Shown one piece after another: positions 1-5,317 of a stretch of DNA of 8,094 nucleotides. Below the pieces are notes generated by a model. The model did not search any database and was not told the DNA's origin. It worked only from the letters and a program-made list of their open reading frames with translations. The DNA comes from Hyphomicrobiales bacterium. GTDB taxonomy: Bacteria; Pseudomonadota; Alphaproteobacteria; Rhizobiales; Xanthobacteraceae. The stretch spans positions 2,803-10,896 of the forward strand of contig JAFKKQ010000061.1 in the NCBI GenBank assembly GCA_017304505.1, in the 5' to 3' direction. Position 1 is the first letter of the stretch, and the number at the start of each line of letters is the position of its first letter. Both the position numbers and the translations under genes were made by a program.

Positions 1-287
1 GCCACCGCCTTGAGCATCGGGTGCACGGCTTCCTTGCCGGCGACACGCAAGATGCCGGTCGCGAGCGCAAACAGCGAAAACACTCCGACCATCGCCAGGA
101 AGGCGAGCAGCGCCAGGATATACGGCCCGGCGTTGCCGCGGCCGATCAGCAGAAGGCCAACGGCCGCCCCCACCAGGGCGACGGCAACCACCAGCACCAT
201 GCCGATGCTGCCACCCCGCTCCACGGATTGGCTGCGATCGACGATGGCGGGTGCCCGGTATCCTTCGCTCATATCCTGGGTGGCCAT
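1..287 (-). CDS. cckA: CckA-like hybrid sensor histidine kinase, N-terminal fragment (cut by window edge)
   Basis: This minus-strand reading frame is open from an ATG at 287 to the window edge, giving 95 complete codons. The visible part has a short cytoplasmic head with YRAPAIVDRSQ at residues 10-20, a first hydrophobic helix at about 28-48, a short GRGNAGP turn, and a second helix at about 55-80. Two closely spaced membrane helices followed by a long cytoplasmic part are the known layout of CckA, whose PAS, HisKA, HATPase and receiver domains would lie outside the window. CckA phosphorylates CtrA through ChpT and can reverse the flow. From memory, Bradyrhizobium-type genomes carry cckA beside flhB, which fits this position. 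No strong Shine-Dalgarno precedes the ATG; a second in-frame ATG at residue 6 is possible. No catalytic residue is visible, so another two-helix sensor kinase cannot be excluded. Confidence 0.72.
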   Translation of the reverse strand, partial: MATQDMSEGYRAPAIVDRSQSVERGGSIGMVLVVAVALVGAAVGLLLIGRGNAGPYILALLAFLAMVGVFSLFALATGILRVAGKEAVHPMLKAV

Positions 288-423
288 GATGCGTTTCGGC
301 TCGATGGGTGAACGCGGCGACGCAACAAAGCGTTCACTTCGTGCCCCAGTCGAGGCGGTTCGCGCAAGCGCTTTCGCTCATGACTCCCCATCATCGACGC
401 CGCGGCCGGTTCCGGCGAGGCGC
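288..423. promoter_or_regulatory. flhB-cckA intergenic region with inverted repeat
   Basis: This gap lies between the flhB stop and the cckA start, both on the minus strand. It contains a perfect 8-base inverted repeat, GTGAACGC at 308-315 and GCGTTCAC at 330-337, separated by 14 bases and ending 20 bases upstream of the cckA ATG. A compact GCCGG/CCGGC palindrome at 405-416 sits just after the flhB stop, and one GANTC site (GACTC) lies at 382-386. There is no T-run after either hairpin on the minus strand, so neither is a clear intrinsic terminator. The gap is larger than those inside the flagellar operon, so cckA may have its own promoter. No CtrA box is visible here. Confidence 0.4.
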
Positions 424-1509
424 TCACGGTATCCCTCCCGGGCGCCCCACGGCCCGGCGGAGCTTCATGACATAGCCGATAACCTCGGCCACGGCCTTAT
501 AATGCTCGGCCGGGATTTCCTGGTCGATGTCCACCGTGGCGTGAAGGGCGCGGGCGAGCGGCGGGTTCTCGACGATGGGAATCGCGTGCTCCTCGGCCAC
601 TTCGCGAATCTTGAAGGCGAGCGCATCGACGCCCTTGGCGACGCAGATCGGGGCCGCCATGCCCTTGTCGTACTGCAACGCCACCGCGTAGTGGGTCGGG
701 TTGACGATGACGACGGCTGCCTTGGGCACCGCGGCGATCATGCGCTTGCGCATCCGGCTCTGGCGCAATTGCCGGATCTTGCCCTTGACCATCGGATCGC
801 CCTCGGTCTGCTTGAACTCCTCCTTCATTTCGCGGAGCGACATTTTCTGGCGCTGGTACCACTGGCGGTACTGGAACAGGTAATCGGCGGCGGCGATCAG
901 GAACAGGATCGCGACCACAACGGCCAGCATGTTGAGCGCAAGCGAGCGCGTCAGCAGCAGCGTGCCGAGGATATCGGTCTGCACCAGGCCGGTGAGCCGC
1001 TCGCGCTGCGGCCAGAGCAGCGCGGTCATCACGGAGCCGACCACCGCGAGCTTGGCGAGTCCCTTGACGAAATTGGCAAGCGCCTGCGCCGAGAACAGCC
1101 GTTTCAACCCGGCGAGCGGCGAAATCTTGCTGAGTTTTGGCTTAAGCTGTTCGGCCGACCACACCAGGCGGTGCTGGATGACGTTGCCCGCAAGCGCGGC
1201 GATGGCAAGGACAACCAGCGGCAGCGCCATTGCGGCCAGCACCTCGCGTTCGATCCGCCCGGCCATCGCAATGAGGGCGAGGCCATCGACGGGGATTTGA
1301 TAGGAATTGGCCAGCAGCCCGCGGAATGTCGTGGTCAGGCCGTTGCTCATCTGACCGGAGAACGCCGCCAGCATCAGCGCGCCACCGCCGATCACGAACC
1401 AGGTGGACACCTCCTGGCTCTTGACGACGTCGCCGCGCTCGAGCGCCTCGTCGAGGCGTTTCTGGGTGGGGTCTTCTGTGCGTTCGGCATCCTGCCGTTC
1501 GTCGGCCAT
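424..1509 (-). CDS. flhB: Flagellar export switch protein FlhB
   Basis: FlhB is the membrane protein of the flagellar type III export apparatus that switches substrate class from rod/hook to filament parts. The 361-residue product has the usual length. A charged N-terminus carrying DPTQKRLDEALERG (residues 13-26) is followed by four hydrophobic segments (about 35-53, 90-112, 143-166, 188-212) and a charged linker leading to a cytoplasmic domain. The autocleavage motif NPTH is intact at residues 270-273, so the protein should self-cleave between N270 and P271. The ATG is preceded by a strong purine tract (GGGGGAGG), which overlaps the end of fliR, and the gap to fliR is 13 bases, indicating one transcript. 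It is the last flagellar gene of the minus-strand operon. Confidence 0.97.
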   Translation of the reverse strand: MADERQDAERTEDPTQKRLDEALERGDVVKSQEVSTWFVIGGGALMLAAFSGQMSNGLTTTFRGLLANSYQIPVDGLALIAMAGRIEREVLAAMALPLVVLAIAALAGNVIQHRLVWSAEQLKPKLSKISPLAGLKRLFSAQALANFVKGLAKLAVVGSVMTALLWPQRERLTGLVQTDILGTLLLTRSLALNMLAVVVAILFLIAAADYLFQYRQWYQRQKMSLREMKEEFKQTEGDPMVKGKIRQLRQSRMRKRMIAAVPKAAVVIVNPTHYAVALQYDKGMAAPICVAKGVDALAFKIREVAEEHAIPIVENPPLARALHATVDIDQEIPAEHYKAVAEVIGYVMKLRRAVGRPGGIP

Positions 1510-1522
1510 GCGCCCTCCCCCG

Positions 1523-2290
1523 TCAGGACGGCGCCAGCAGGCGCAGCACGCCGCCGGTGAAGTCGAGGAAGGTCGTCATCATCGCGCCGACGACCAGGAA
1601 AAGGATGAGGAAACCCGCGAGAATGGACAGCGGCATACCGACAAAGAACACCTGCATCTGCGGCATCAGCCGCGCCAGCAAACCAAGTCCAAGATTAAAC
1701 AACAACCCGAACACCAGGAACGGCGCCGAAAGCTGAATGCCGATGCGGAACGCCCCGCTCACAGTGTTGGTGAGCACATGGGCGACGTCGCCGAGGATCG
1801 GGACTTCGCCCGGCCGAAACAGAATGTAACTGTCGTTCAGCGCCGCGATCACCAGATAGTGCAAGTCGGTGGCGAAGATCAGCGTGATGCCGAGGACGGC
1901 CAGGAAATTGCCGACCAGCGCGCCCTGCTGACCTTGCGTCGGATCGACGGCGGTAACAAAGCCAAGGCCCATCTGCTGGGCCACGACAGAGCCTGCGACC
2001 TGCAGCGCCGAGATCGTGATCCGCGCCACCAGACCGAGGACCGCGCCAACCAGCAATTCCTGTCCGAGGAGGAGCAGCACCGGGCCGAAGCTCTGCAAAT
2101 CGATCTGGTAGTCGGTGCGGTGCAGCGGCAGGATGACCGCGGTCAGCACCAACGCAACGGTGAGGCGCGCCCGTGGCGAAACGGTCAACTCGCCGAGCCC
2201 CGGCAACAGCATGACCATCGTGCCGATACGCGCGAAGCCCAGCATGAACGTTGCGGCGAAGACCGGCAGGAAGGAGACATCGATTTGCAT
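1523..2290 (-). CDS. fliR: Flagellar export gate protein FliR
   Basis: FliR is the single-copy subunit of the FliP-FliQ-FliR export gate, the helical channel at the base of the flagellum through which rod, hook and filament proteins pass. The 255-residue protein is of normal length and almost wholly hydrophobic. Family-typical stretches include FARIGTMVMLLPGLGE near residues 19-34, the GQELLVGAVLGL segment near 75-86, and VAQQMGLGFVTAVDP near 103-117. The start at 2290 is supported by GGAGG eleven bases upstream. fliQ lies 40 bases upstream and flhB 13 bases downstream, in the order usual for alphaproteobacteria. Nothing suggests damage. Confidence 0.97.
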   Translation of the reverse strand: MQIDVSFLPVFAATFMLGFARIGTMVMLLPGLGELTVSPRARLTVALVLTAVILPLHRTDYQIDLQSFGPVLLLLGQELLVGAVLGLVARITISALQVAGSVVAQQMGLGFVTAVDPTQGQQGALVGNFLAVLGITLIFATDLHYLVIAALNDSYILFRPGEVPILGDVAHVLTNTVSGAFRIGIQLSAPFLVFGLLFNLGLGLLARLMPQMQVFFVGMPLSILAGFLILFLVVGAMMTTFLDFTGGVLRLLAPS

Positions 2291-2330
2291 GGCACCGAGC
2301 CTCCGCTGCAGGGCGTCGGCTGTCCCCCGC

Positions 2331-2594
2331 TTATCCGCCCACGATGCGGGCGGCGATTCGCGCCATATGGCTTTGCAGGGCGTCAGCCATGAACGGCAGC
2401 GCCAACAGCATCGCGATGAAGATCGCGAGAATCTTCGGCACGAACACCAGCGTCATTTCCTGAATCTGAGTCAGCGCCTGGAACAGCGAGATGGCGACGC
2501 CAACCACCAGCCCCACCAGCATCAATGGCGCCGACACCACCACCAGCGTCATGATCGCGTCACGCGCCACATCGAGCACTTCCGGTCCTGTCAT
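2331..2594 (-). CDS. fliQ: Flagellar export gate protein FliQ
   Basis: FliQ is the small two-helix subunit of the FliP-FliQ-FliR export gate. The chosen ATG at 2594 gives 87 residues, close to the usual 88-90, beginning MTGPEVLDVARD, which matches family N-termini. A longer reading from 2636 would add 14 unlikely Gly/Arg-rich residues and overlap the fliE stop. A GAGGAAGAG tract a few bases upstream supports the shorter start. Two hydrophobic helices (about 17-37 and 50-75) flank the FliQ-typical loop FQALTQIQEMTLVFVPK. The gap to fliE is 38 bases and to fliR 40 bases. Confidence 0.96.
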   Translation of the reverse strand: MTGPEVLDVARDAIMTLVVVSAPLMLVGLVVGVAISLFQALTQIQEMTLVFVPKILAIFIAMLLALPFMADALQSHMARIAARIVGG

Positions 2595-2632
2595 CGCTCT
2601 TCCTCGGTGCCGCCGCCCCGCTCCAACTCCGC

Positions 2633-2962
2633 TCAAATCGGCATCTTCATGATCTCTTCGTAGGCGGCGATCACCTTGTCGCGTACCGCGACCAGTGTAT
2701 CGATTGCGGCCTCGGTCTCGGACACGGCGGTGACGACATCGACGATGTTGGCCTTGCCGGCCGCCATGGCCGTGCTCTGTGCGTCGGAGGTCCGCGACGC
2801 CTGCTCGATCGAGCCGACTGCATCCTTGAGCAGCGCGCCGAAACTCGGAGCGCCAGCCGCCGCGCCCGCGCCGCTTGCCAGGCCGCCTTTGGCAAGGCCG
2901 GCCGGATCTGTCAGACGCGCCAGGCTGGCATAAGCATTGGCGGCAATATTCGGTGTCGACAT
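2633..2962 (-). CDS. fliE: Flagellar hook-basal body adaptor FliE
   Basis: FliE joins the MS ring and export gate to the proximal rod and is among the first proteins exported. The product has 109 residues, the usual size. The N-terminal half is Ala/Gly-rich; the conserved part is the C-terminal helical half, with FGALLKDAVGSIEQA near 41-55, ANIVDVVTAVSETEAAIDT near 71-89, and the ending VRDKVIAAYEEIMKMPI. That ending is characteristic of FliE. A GGAGAGAG tract precedes the ATG, and flgC ends only 14 bases upstream. Its position between flgC and fliQ links rod parts with the gate they are built on. Confidence 0.96.
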   Translation of the reverse strand: MSTPNIAANAYASLARLTDPAGLAKGGLASGAGAAAGAPSFGALLKDAVGSIEQASRTSDAQSTAMAAGKANIVDVVTAVSETEAAIDTLVAVRDKVIAAYEEIMKMPI

Positions 2963-2976
2963 TGTCGCTCTCTCCG

Positions 2977-3387
2977 TCAGGATTTGAGAATTTCGATGGT
3001 GCGCTGGATCATCCGGCGCGACGCGCTGATCACGTTGATGTTGGCCTCATAGGACCGCTGCGCCTCGCGCAAATCGGTCATCTCGATGAGCGAATTGACG
3101 TTCGGGTATTTGACATTGCCGTTTGCATCCGCGGCCGGATGACCCGGCTCGTGCTTGATGCGGAAATCCGACGGGTCGGTTTTGACGCGGCCGAGTGCGA
3201 CCACCTGCGCGTCGATGGCGCGGTCCATTTCGCTGCGGAAGGTCACGATCTTGCGGCGATAGGGATCGGCGCCGGCAGTGGGCGAGGTCGAATCGGCGTT
3301 AGCGATGTTTTCCGCAATGATGCGCATGCGTCCGGCCTGTGCGCGCAAGCCAGACGCTGCAATCACCATCGATCTCAAGAAATCCAT
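2977..3387 (-). CDS. flgC: Flagellar proximal rod protein FlgC
   Basis: FlgC forms part of the proximal rod in the periplasm and is exported without a cleaved signal. The 136-residue product is normal in length. The N-terminal rod-protein helix contains SGLRAQAGRMRIIAENIANA (residues 12-31), the family hallmark. The C-terminus carries NVNSLIEMTDLREAQRSYEA and a final amphipathic helix ending RTIEILKS, which packs with the N-terminal helix in assembled rods. The Ser/Thr-rich STSPTAGADPYRRK stretch after the hallmark is usual for FlgC. GGAAGGA eight bases upstream supports the ATG. The 84-base gap to flgB is the largest in this operon and contains an 18-base tandem repeat. Confidence 0.97.
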   Translation of the reverse strand: MDFLRSMVIAASGLRAQAGRMRIIAENIANADSTSPTAGADPYRRKIVTFRSEMDRAIDAQVVALGRVKTDPSDFRIKHEPGHPAADANGNVKYPNVNSLIEMTDLREAQRSYEANINVISASRRMIQRTIEILKS

Positions 3388-3426
3388 AAGGGTCGTCCTT
3401 CCGTTCGGTTGCCGCCCCCGATGGGA

Positions 3427-3462
3427 ATGTCCGACTTGCCGCGTATGTCTGATTTACCGCGC
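3427..3462 (+). repeat. Two-copy 18-base tandem repeat between flgB and flgC
   Basis: Two adjacent 18-base units lie at 3427-3444 (ATGTCCGACTTGCCGCGT) and 3445-3462 (ATGTCTGATTTACCGCGC). They agree at 14 of 18 positions. All four differences fall at third codon positions of the plus-strand ATG frame, so both units read MSDLPR. The repeat fills much of the flgB-flgC gap. No clear plus-strand gene follows: the frame runs on antisense to flgB. Confidence 0.75.
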
Positions 3463-3471
3463 ATCATTGTG

Positions 3472-3870
3472 CTAGCGCTTGCCGATGGCGGTTTTGATGA
3501 GACCGAGGCTTCGCGTGTAGAGCGTGGTCGCGGCCTGGTAATCCATCTGGTTGGCGGCGACCTTGATCATCTCGTCCTCGAGATTGACGGCGTTGCCGCT
3601 CGGCCTGATCTCATAGCCGCCGAAGCGCGACGTCTGGAACCGGCTGGAAGCGCTGCCGGAGGCAGCAATGTGACCGGGCTCGGTTTGCATGAGCCCGAGA
3701 GATGCGGTCTGCGGCTGCGCCCGGTCGAACCGTAGCGGCGCCAGATCATGCGGCCGGAAGCCGGGGGTGTTCGCGTTAGCCACATTCTCAGCCAGCACGC
3801 GCTGGCGCTCCTGATGCCATTGCATCCGGGTGCGGAGCATGGCGAACAGCGACAAGCCGGTGATGGCCAC
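3472..3870 (-). CDS. flgB: Flagellar proximal rod protein FlgB
   Basis: FlgB is the proximal rod protein contacting FliE. The 132-residue product has the N-terminal rod motif LAENVANANTPGF at residues 26-38, preceded by RMQWHQERQR, and a C-terminal helix with EDEMIKVAANQMDYQAATTLYTRSLGLIK, both typical of alphaproteobacterial FlgB. The start is a GTG at 3870; no in-frame ATG lies just upstream, and the length from this GTG agrees with the family. The ribosome-binding site is weak (GAGAT). It is the first gene of the minus-strand operon, and the CtrA box at 3961-3975 lies about 90 bases upstream of its start. Confidence 0.95.
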   Translation of the reverse strand: MAITGLSLFAMLRTRMQWHQERQRVLAENVANANTPGFRPHDLAPLRFDRAQPQTASLGLMQTEPGHIAASGSASSRFQTSRFGGYEIRPSGNAVNLEDEMIKVAANQMDYQAATTLYTRSLGLIKTAIGKR

Positions 3871-3936
3871 GGTTCGATCTCGCGGGTTCCACGAGGCCTC
3901 GGCACGGCCCCAATGCGGTCGGGTTTTGGCCCAACT

Positions 3937-3951
3937 CGGCAGACTTTGCCG
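3937..3951. promoter_or_regulatory. Inverted repeat CGGCA-N5-TGCCG, possible FlbD-type site
   Basis: Arms CGGCA (3937-3941) and TGCCG (3947-3951) are separated by five bases. The site lies between the perfect CtrA box and flgB, about where a CtrA-driven flgB promoter would place its core. GGCA/TGCC arms recall the ftr sites bound by FlbD in Caulobacter; this comparison is from memory and is an inference. Confidence 0.35.
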
Positions 3952-3960
3952 GGCGTATGG

Positions 3961-3975
3961 TTAACGGTCGGTTAA
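3961..3975. promoter_or_regulatory. CtrA binding box, perfect TTAA-N7-TTAA
   Basis: TTAACGGTCGGTTAA matches the CtrA consensus of two TTAA half-sites with exactly seven bases between. Read on the minus strand it continues as TTAA-N7-TTAAC, the fuller consensus, pointing toward flgB. It lies about 90 bases upstream of the flgB start and 400 bases upstream of fliO. CtrA is the response regulator that activates early flagellar operons in many alphaproteobacteria, so control of flgB-flhB is likely and control of fliO-fliP is possible. Confidence 0.75.
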
Positions 3976-3994
3976 GATAGTTCCGTGGCCCACC

Positions 3995-4010
3995 TGGCGC
4001 TTAAACTGCC
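3995..4010 (+). promoter_or_regulatory. Weak sigma-54-like promoter element
   Basis: TGGCGCTTAAACTGCC has the GG and GC dinucleotides at the spacing of -24/-12 promoters (consensus TGGCAC-N5-TTGCA), with mismatches at positions flanking each. It faces fliO but lies 365 bases upstream of it. It overlaps a TGCCGGT-TGCCGGT tandem at 4007-4020. It may be fortuitous. Confidence 0.25.
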
Positions 4011-4021
4011 GGTTGCCGGTA

Positions 4022-4059
4022 GAATCGCTATAAATGGGGCAGCGAATCAAAATTGACTC
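4022..4059. promoter_or_regulatory. Cluster of three GANTC (CcrM-type) methylation sites
   Basis: GAATC at 4022-4026, GAATC at 4044-4048 and GACTC at 4055-4059 fall within 38 bases, between the two CtrA boxes. GANTC is the target of CcrM, the cell-cycle adenine methylase of alphaproteobacteria, and its methylation state can alter transcription of cell-cycle genes. Further sites lie at 4218, 4291 and 4299. The motif is directly visible; a regulatory role is inferred. Confidence 0.5.
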
Positions 4060-4065
4060 GCAGCG

Positions 4066-4080
4066 TTAGTTCTTTGTTAA
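4066..4080. promoter_or_regulatory. Second CtrA-like box, TTAG-N7-TTAA
   Basis: TTAGTTCTTTGTTAA has one mismatch to TTAA-N7-TTAA and keeps the seven-base spacing. It is 296 bases upstream of the fliO ATG and is the nearer candidate CtrA site for the fliO-fliP transcript. Confidence 0.5.
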
Positions 4081-4089
4081 TCTTCCGGA

Positions 4090-4104
4090 CGGCAACTATT
4101 GCCG
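4090..4104. promoter_or_regulatory. Inverted repeat CGGCAA-CTA-TTGCCG
   Basis: Perfect six-base arms with a three-base centre lie ten bases after the second CtrA-like box. The arms resemble those at 3937-3951 and the TGCCGGT tandem at 4007-4020, suggesting repeated binding sites for one protein, with FlbD as a candidate. Confidence 0.4.
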
Positions 4105-4155
4105 GTCGCGTTAACGATTTGGACGCGGGCGGCATGCCGGAAGAAGATTATGGGC

Positions 4156-4266
4156 CCGTTGAAGAGACGGGATCTGCTGGAACACTTGAGGCTTGCTGGA
4201 AGACCTGAAGGCCCACTGAATCACTTGGACCTGCTCGAAGATTGGGGCTTGCTGAAAGACTGCGAC
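4156..4266 (+). repeat. Degenerate 18-base tandem repeat upstream of fliO
   Basis: Six diverged 18-base units can be aligned: 4156-4173, 4174-4191, 4193-4210, 4213-4230, 4231-4248 and 4249-4266, with one inserted base after the second and two after the third. The clearest unit is TTGCTGGAAGACCTGAAG (4193-4210). A rough consensus is YTGCTGGAAGACYTGRAS. In the plus strand the units read as hexapeptides such as LLEHLR, PLNHLD, LLEDWG and LLKDCD; on the minus strand they read as QVFQQ-like units. The inserted bases total three. The first unit is the weakest match. Confidence 0.65.
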
Positions 4267-4275
4267 CTGCGTAAC

Positions 4276-4315
4276 GCATCGAGCGTATGTGACTCTTTGA
4301 ATCTGCATCGAGCGT
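4276..4315 (+). repeat. Direct repeat GCATCGAGCGT, two copies
   Basis: Identical 11-base copies lie at 4276-4286 and 4305-4315, between the tandem array and the fliO ribosome-binding site. A further GCATCG follows at 4316-4321. Function unknown. Confidence 0.6.
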
Positions 4316-4375
4316 GCATCGCCTGAGCGTTCTGCCGGCCGGCCCGAAGGCGCCAGCAATGCCGGGAGAGATCCG

Positions 4376-5317
4376 ATGAACAGCCTCTTCGGCGCGGAGC
4401 TACCCACTGCCGTGAATTTCGTCATCGCATTCGTGGTCGTGCTGATCCTGATCGCCGCCGCCGCCTGGCTGGTTCGGCGGTTCGGCGCGGCGCGGCTCGA
4501 CAGCGCCGCCCGCGGACGCCAGCCGCGGCTCGCGGTGATCGACTCGGCTGCCGTCGACGGACGGCGCAAGCTCGTCATCGTGCGCCGCGACAACGTCGAG
4601 CACCTGCTGATGATCGGCGGCCCGAGCGACGTGGTGGTGGAAACCAATATCGTACGCGCGGCCGCCATGCCGACGCGCGACGCGCCCGCGGCCCGCAACG
4701 GCGCGGCGCCGGCGATCGACCCGACACCCTGGCCGCTGCAGCCCGAACCTGCGCTTGCCCCGGCCGCGCCGGTTTATGCGCCGCCCCCCGCGCCGCCCTC
4801 GGCGCCACCCCTGGCCCCGACCGTGCGGGCCGAGCGTGCGCCTCGCATGACCGCCGCCGATTCCTGGCCGGAGCCCGCCGAACCGGTTGCGCCGGCGCCG
4901 CCCGTGCGCGCCAGCCGCCCTGCCGAAACGCTGGCCGGCCTCGCGGACGAACTGGCCCAGCCCGCCCGCGAACCGGCGCGCAGCGCGGCCCCGCCGGTCG
5001 TCGCCACCGGCGCCGCGTACGCGCCTCCGGTCGCCGATCAAAGCCTCGCCGAGATGGCGCAACGCCTCGAGGCTGCGCTGCGTCGTCCCGCGGCGCGCAG
5101 GCTCGGCTCCGAAGGCGGCGGCGGACGGGTCACCGTCATCGCCGAATCGAAATCGGCCACGCGTGAGCCCAGGCTCGCCGTCGCGGCGTCGAAGGACAGC
5201 GCGGCCCCCTCGCCAGCGCAGACTTCGGCGCAGTCTCCGGCTCAGCCCCGAACACCGACAAACAGCGATCTCGAGCAGGAAATGGCCACCCTTCTGGGCA
5301 GACCCGGAAAGACGTGA
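4376..5317 (+). CDS. fliO: Flagellar biosynthesis protein FliO with long Pro/Ala-rich tail
   Basis: FliO is a membrane protein that helps assemble FliP into the export gate. This 313-residue product has a short N-terminus, one membrane helix at about 13-33 followed by RRFG, and a small soluble FliO domain at about 50-92 containing RLAVIDSAAVDGRRKLVIVR and HLLMIGGPSDVVVE, the recognisable core of the family. From about 98 to 295 it is a low-complexity Ala/Pro/Arg-rich tail, probably disordered, and it ends in a more conserved-looking NSDLEQEMATLLGRPGKT. Classical FliO proteins are much shorter (about 100-150 residues); long tails are common in this group. GGGAGAG just upstream of the ATG supports the start. 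Its stop overlaps the fliP start by four bases (GTGA), indicating translational coupling. Confidence 0.88.
   Translation: MNSLFGAELPTAVNFVIAFVVVLILIAAAAWLVRRFGAARLDSAARGRQPRLAVIDSAAVDGRRKLVIVRRDNVEHLLMIGGPSDVVVETNIVRAAAMPTRDAPAARNGAAPAIDPTPWPLQPEPALAPAAPVYAPPPAPPSAPPLAPTVRAERAPRMTAADSWPEPAEPVAPAPPVRASRPAETLAGLADELAQPAREPARSAAPPVVATGAAYAPPVADQSLAEMAQRLEAALRRPAARRLGSEGGGGRVTVIAESKSATREPRLAVAASKDSAAPSPAQTSAQSPAQPRTPTNSDLEQEMATLLGRPGKT

Larger units (their letters stand above)
3871..4375. promoter_or_regulatory. Divergent flgB / fliO control region
   Basis: This 505-base gene-free stretch separates the minus-strand rod/export operon from plus-strand fliO-fliP. From left to right it holds an inverted repeat at 3937-3951, a perfect CtrA box at 3961-3975, a sigma-54-like element at 3995-4010, three GANTC sites at 4022-4059, a near-perfect CtrA box at 4066-4080, an inverted repeat at 4090-4104, the palindrome CGTTAACG at 4109-4116, a degenerate 18-base repeat array at 4156-4266, and the direct repeat GCATCGAGCGT at 4276-4286 and 4305-4315. 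Short frames can be opened in it on both strands, but none has a convincing start or recognisable product. Confidence 0.8.

Noticed and set aside
10..1560. Long plus-strand frame of 516 codons antisense to cckA and flhB
   Set aside because: It mirrors well-supported flhB and cckA coding sequence and is rich in His, Arg and Gln with no recognisable domain, as expected for an antisense frame in GC-rich DNA.
1403..2392. Long plus-strand frame of 329 codons antisense to flhB and fliR
   Set aside because: It covers fliR on the other strand and has the same His/Arg/Gln-rich antisense composition; no family features are seen.
4099..4326. Possible small plus-strand gene in the fliO leader (75 codons from TTG, or shorter from ATG 4150)
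   Set aside because: There is no good ribosome-binding site, and the units shift frame within the repeat array, so the frame is better explained as a by-product of the tandem repeat. It is kept as a finding about the repeat rather than called as a gene.
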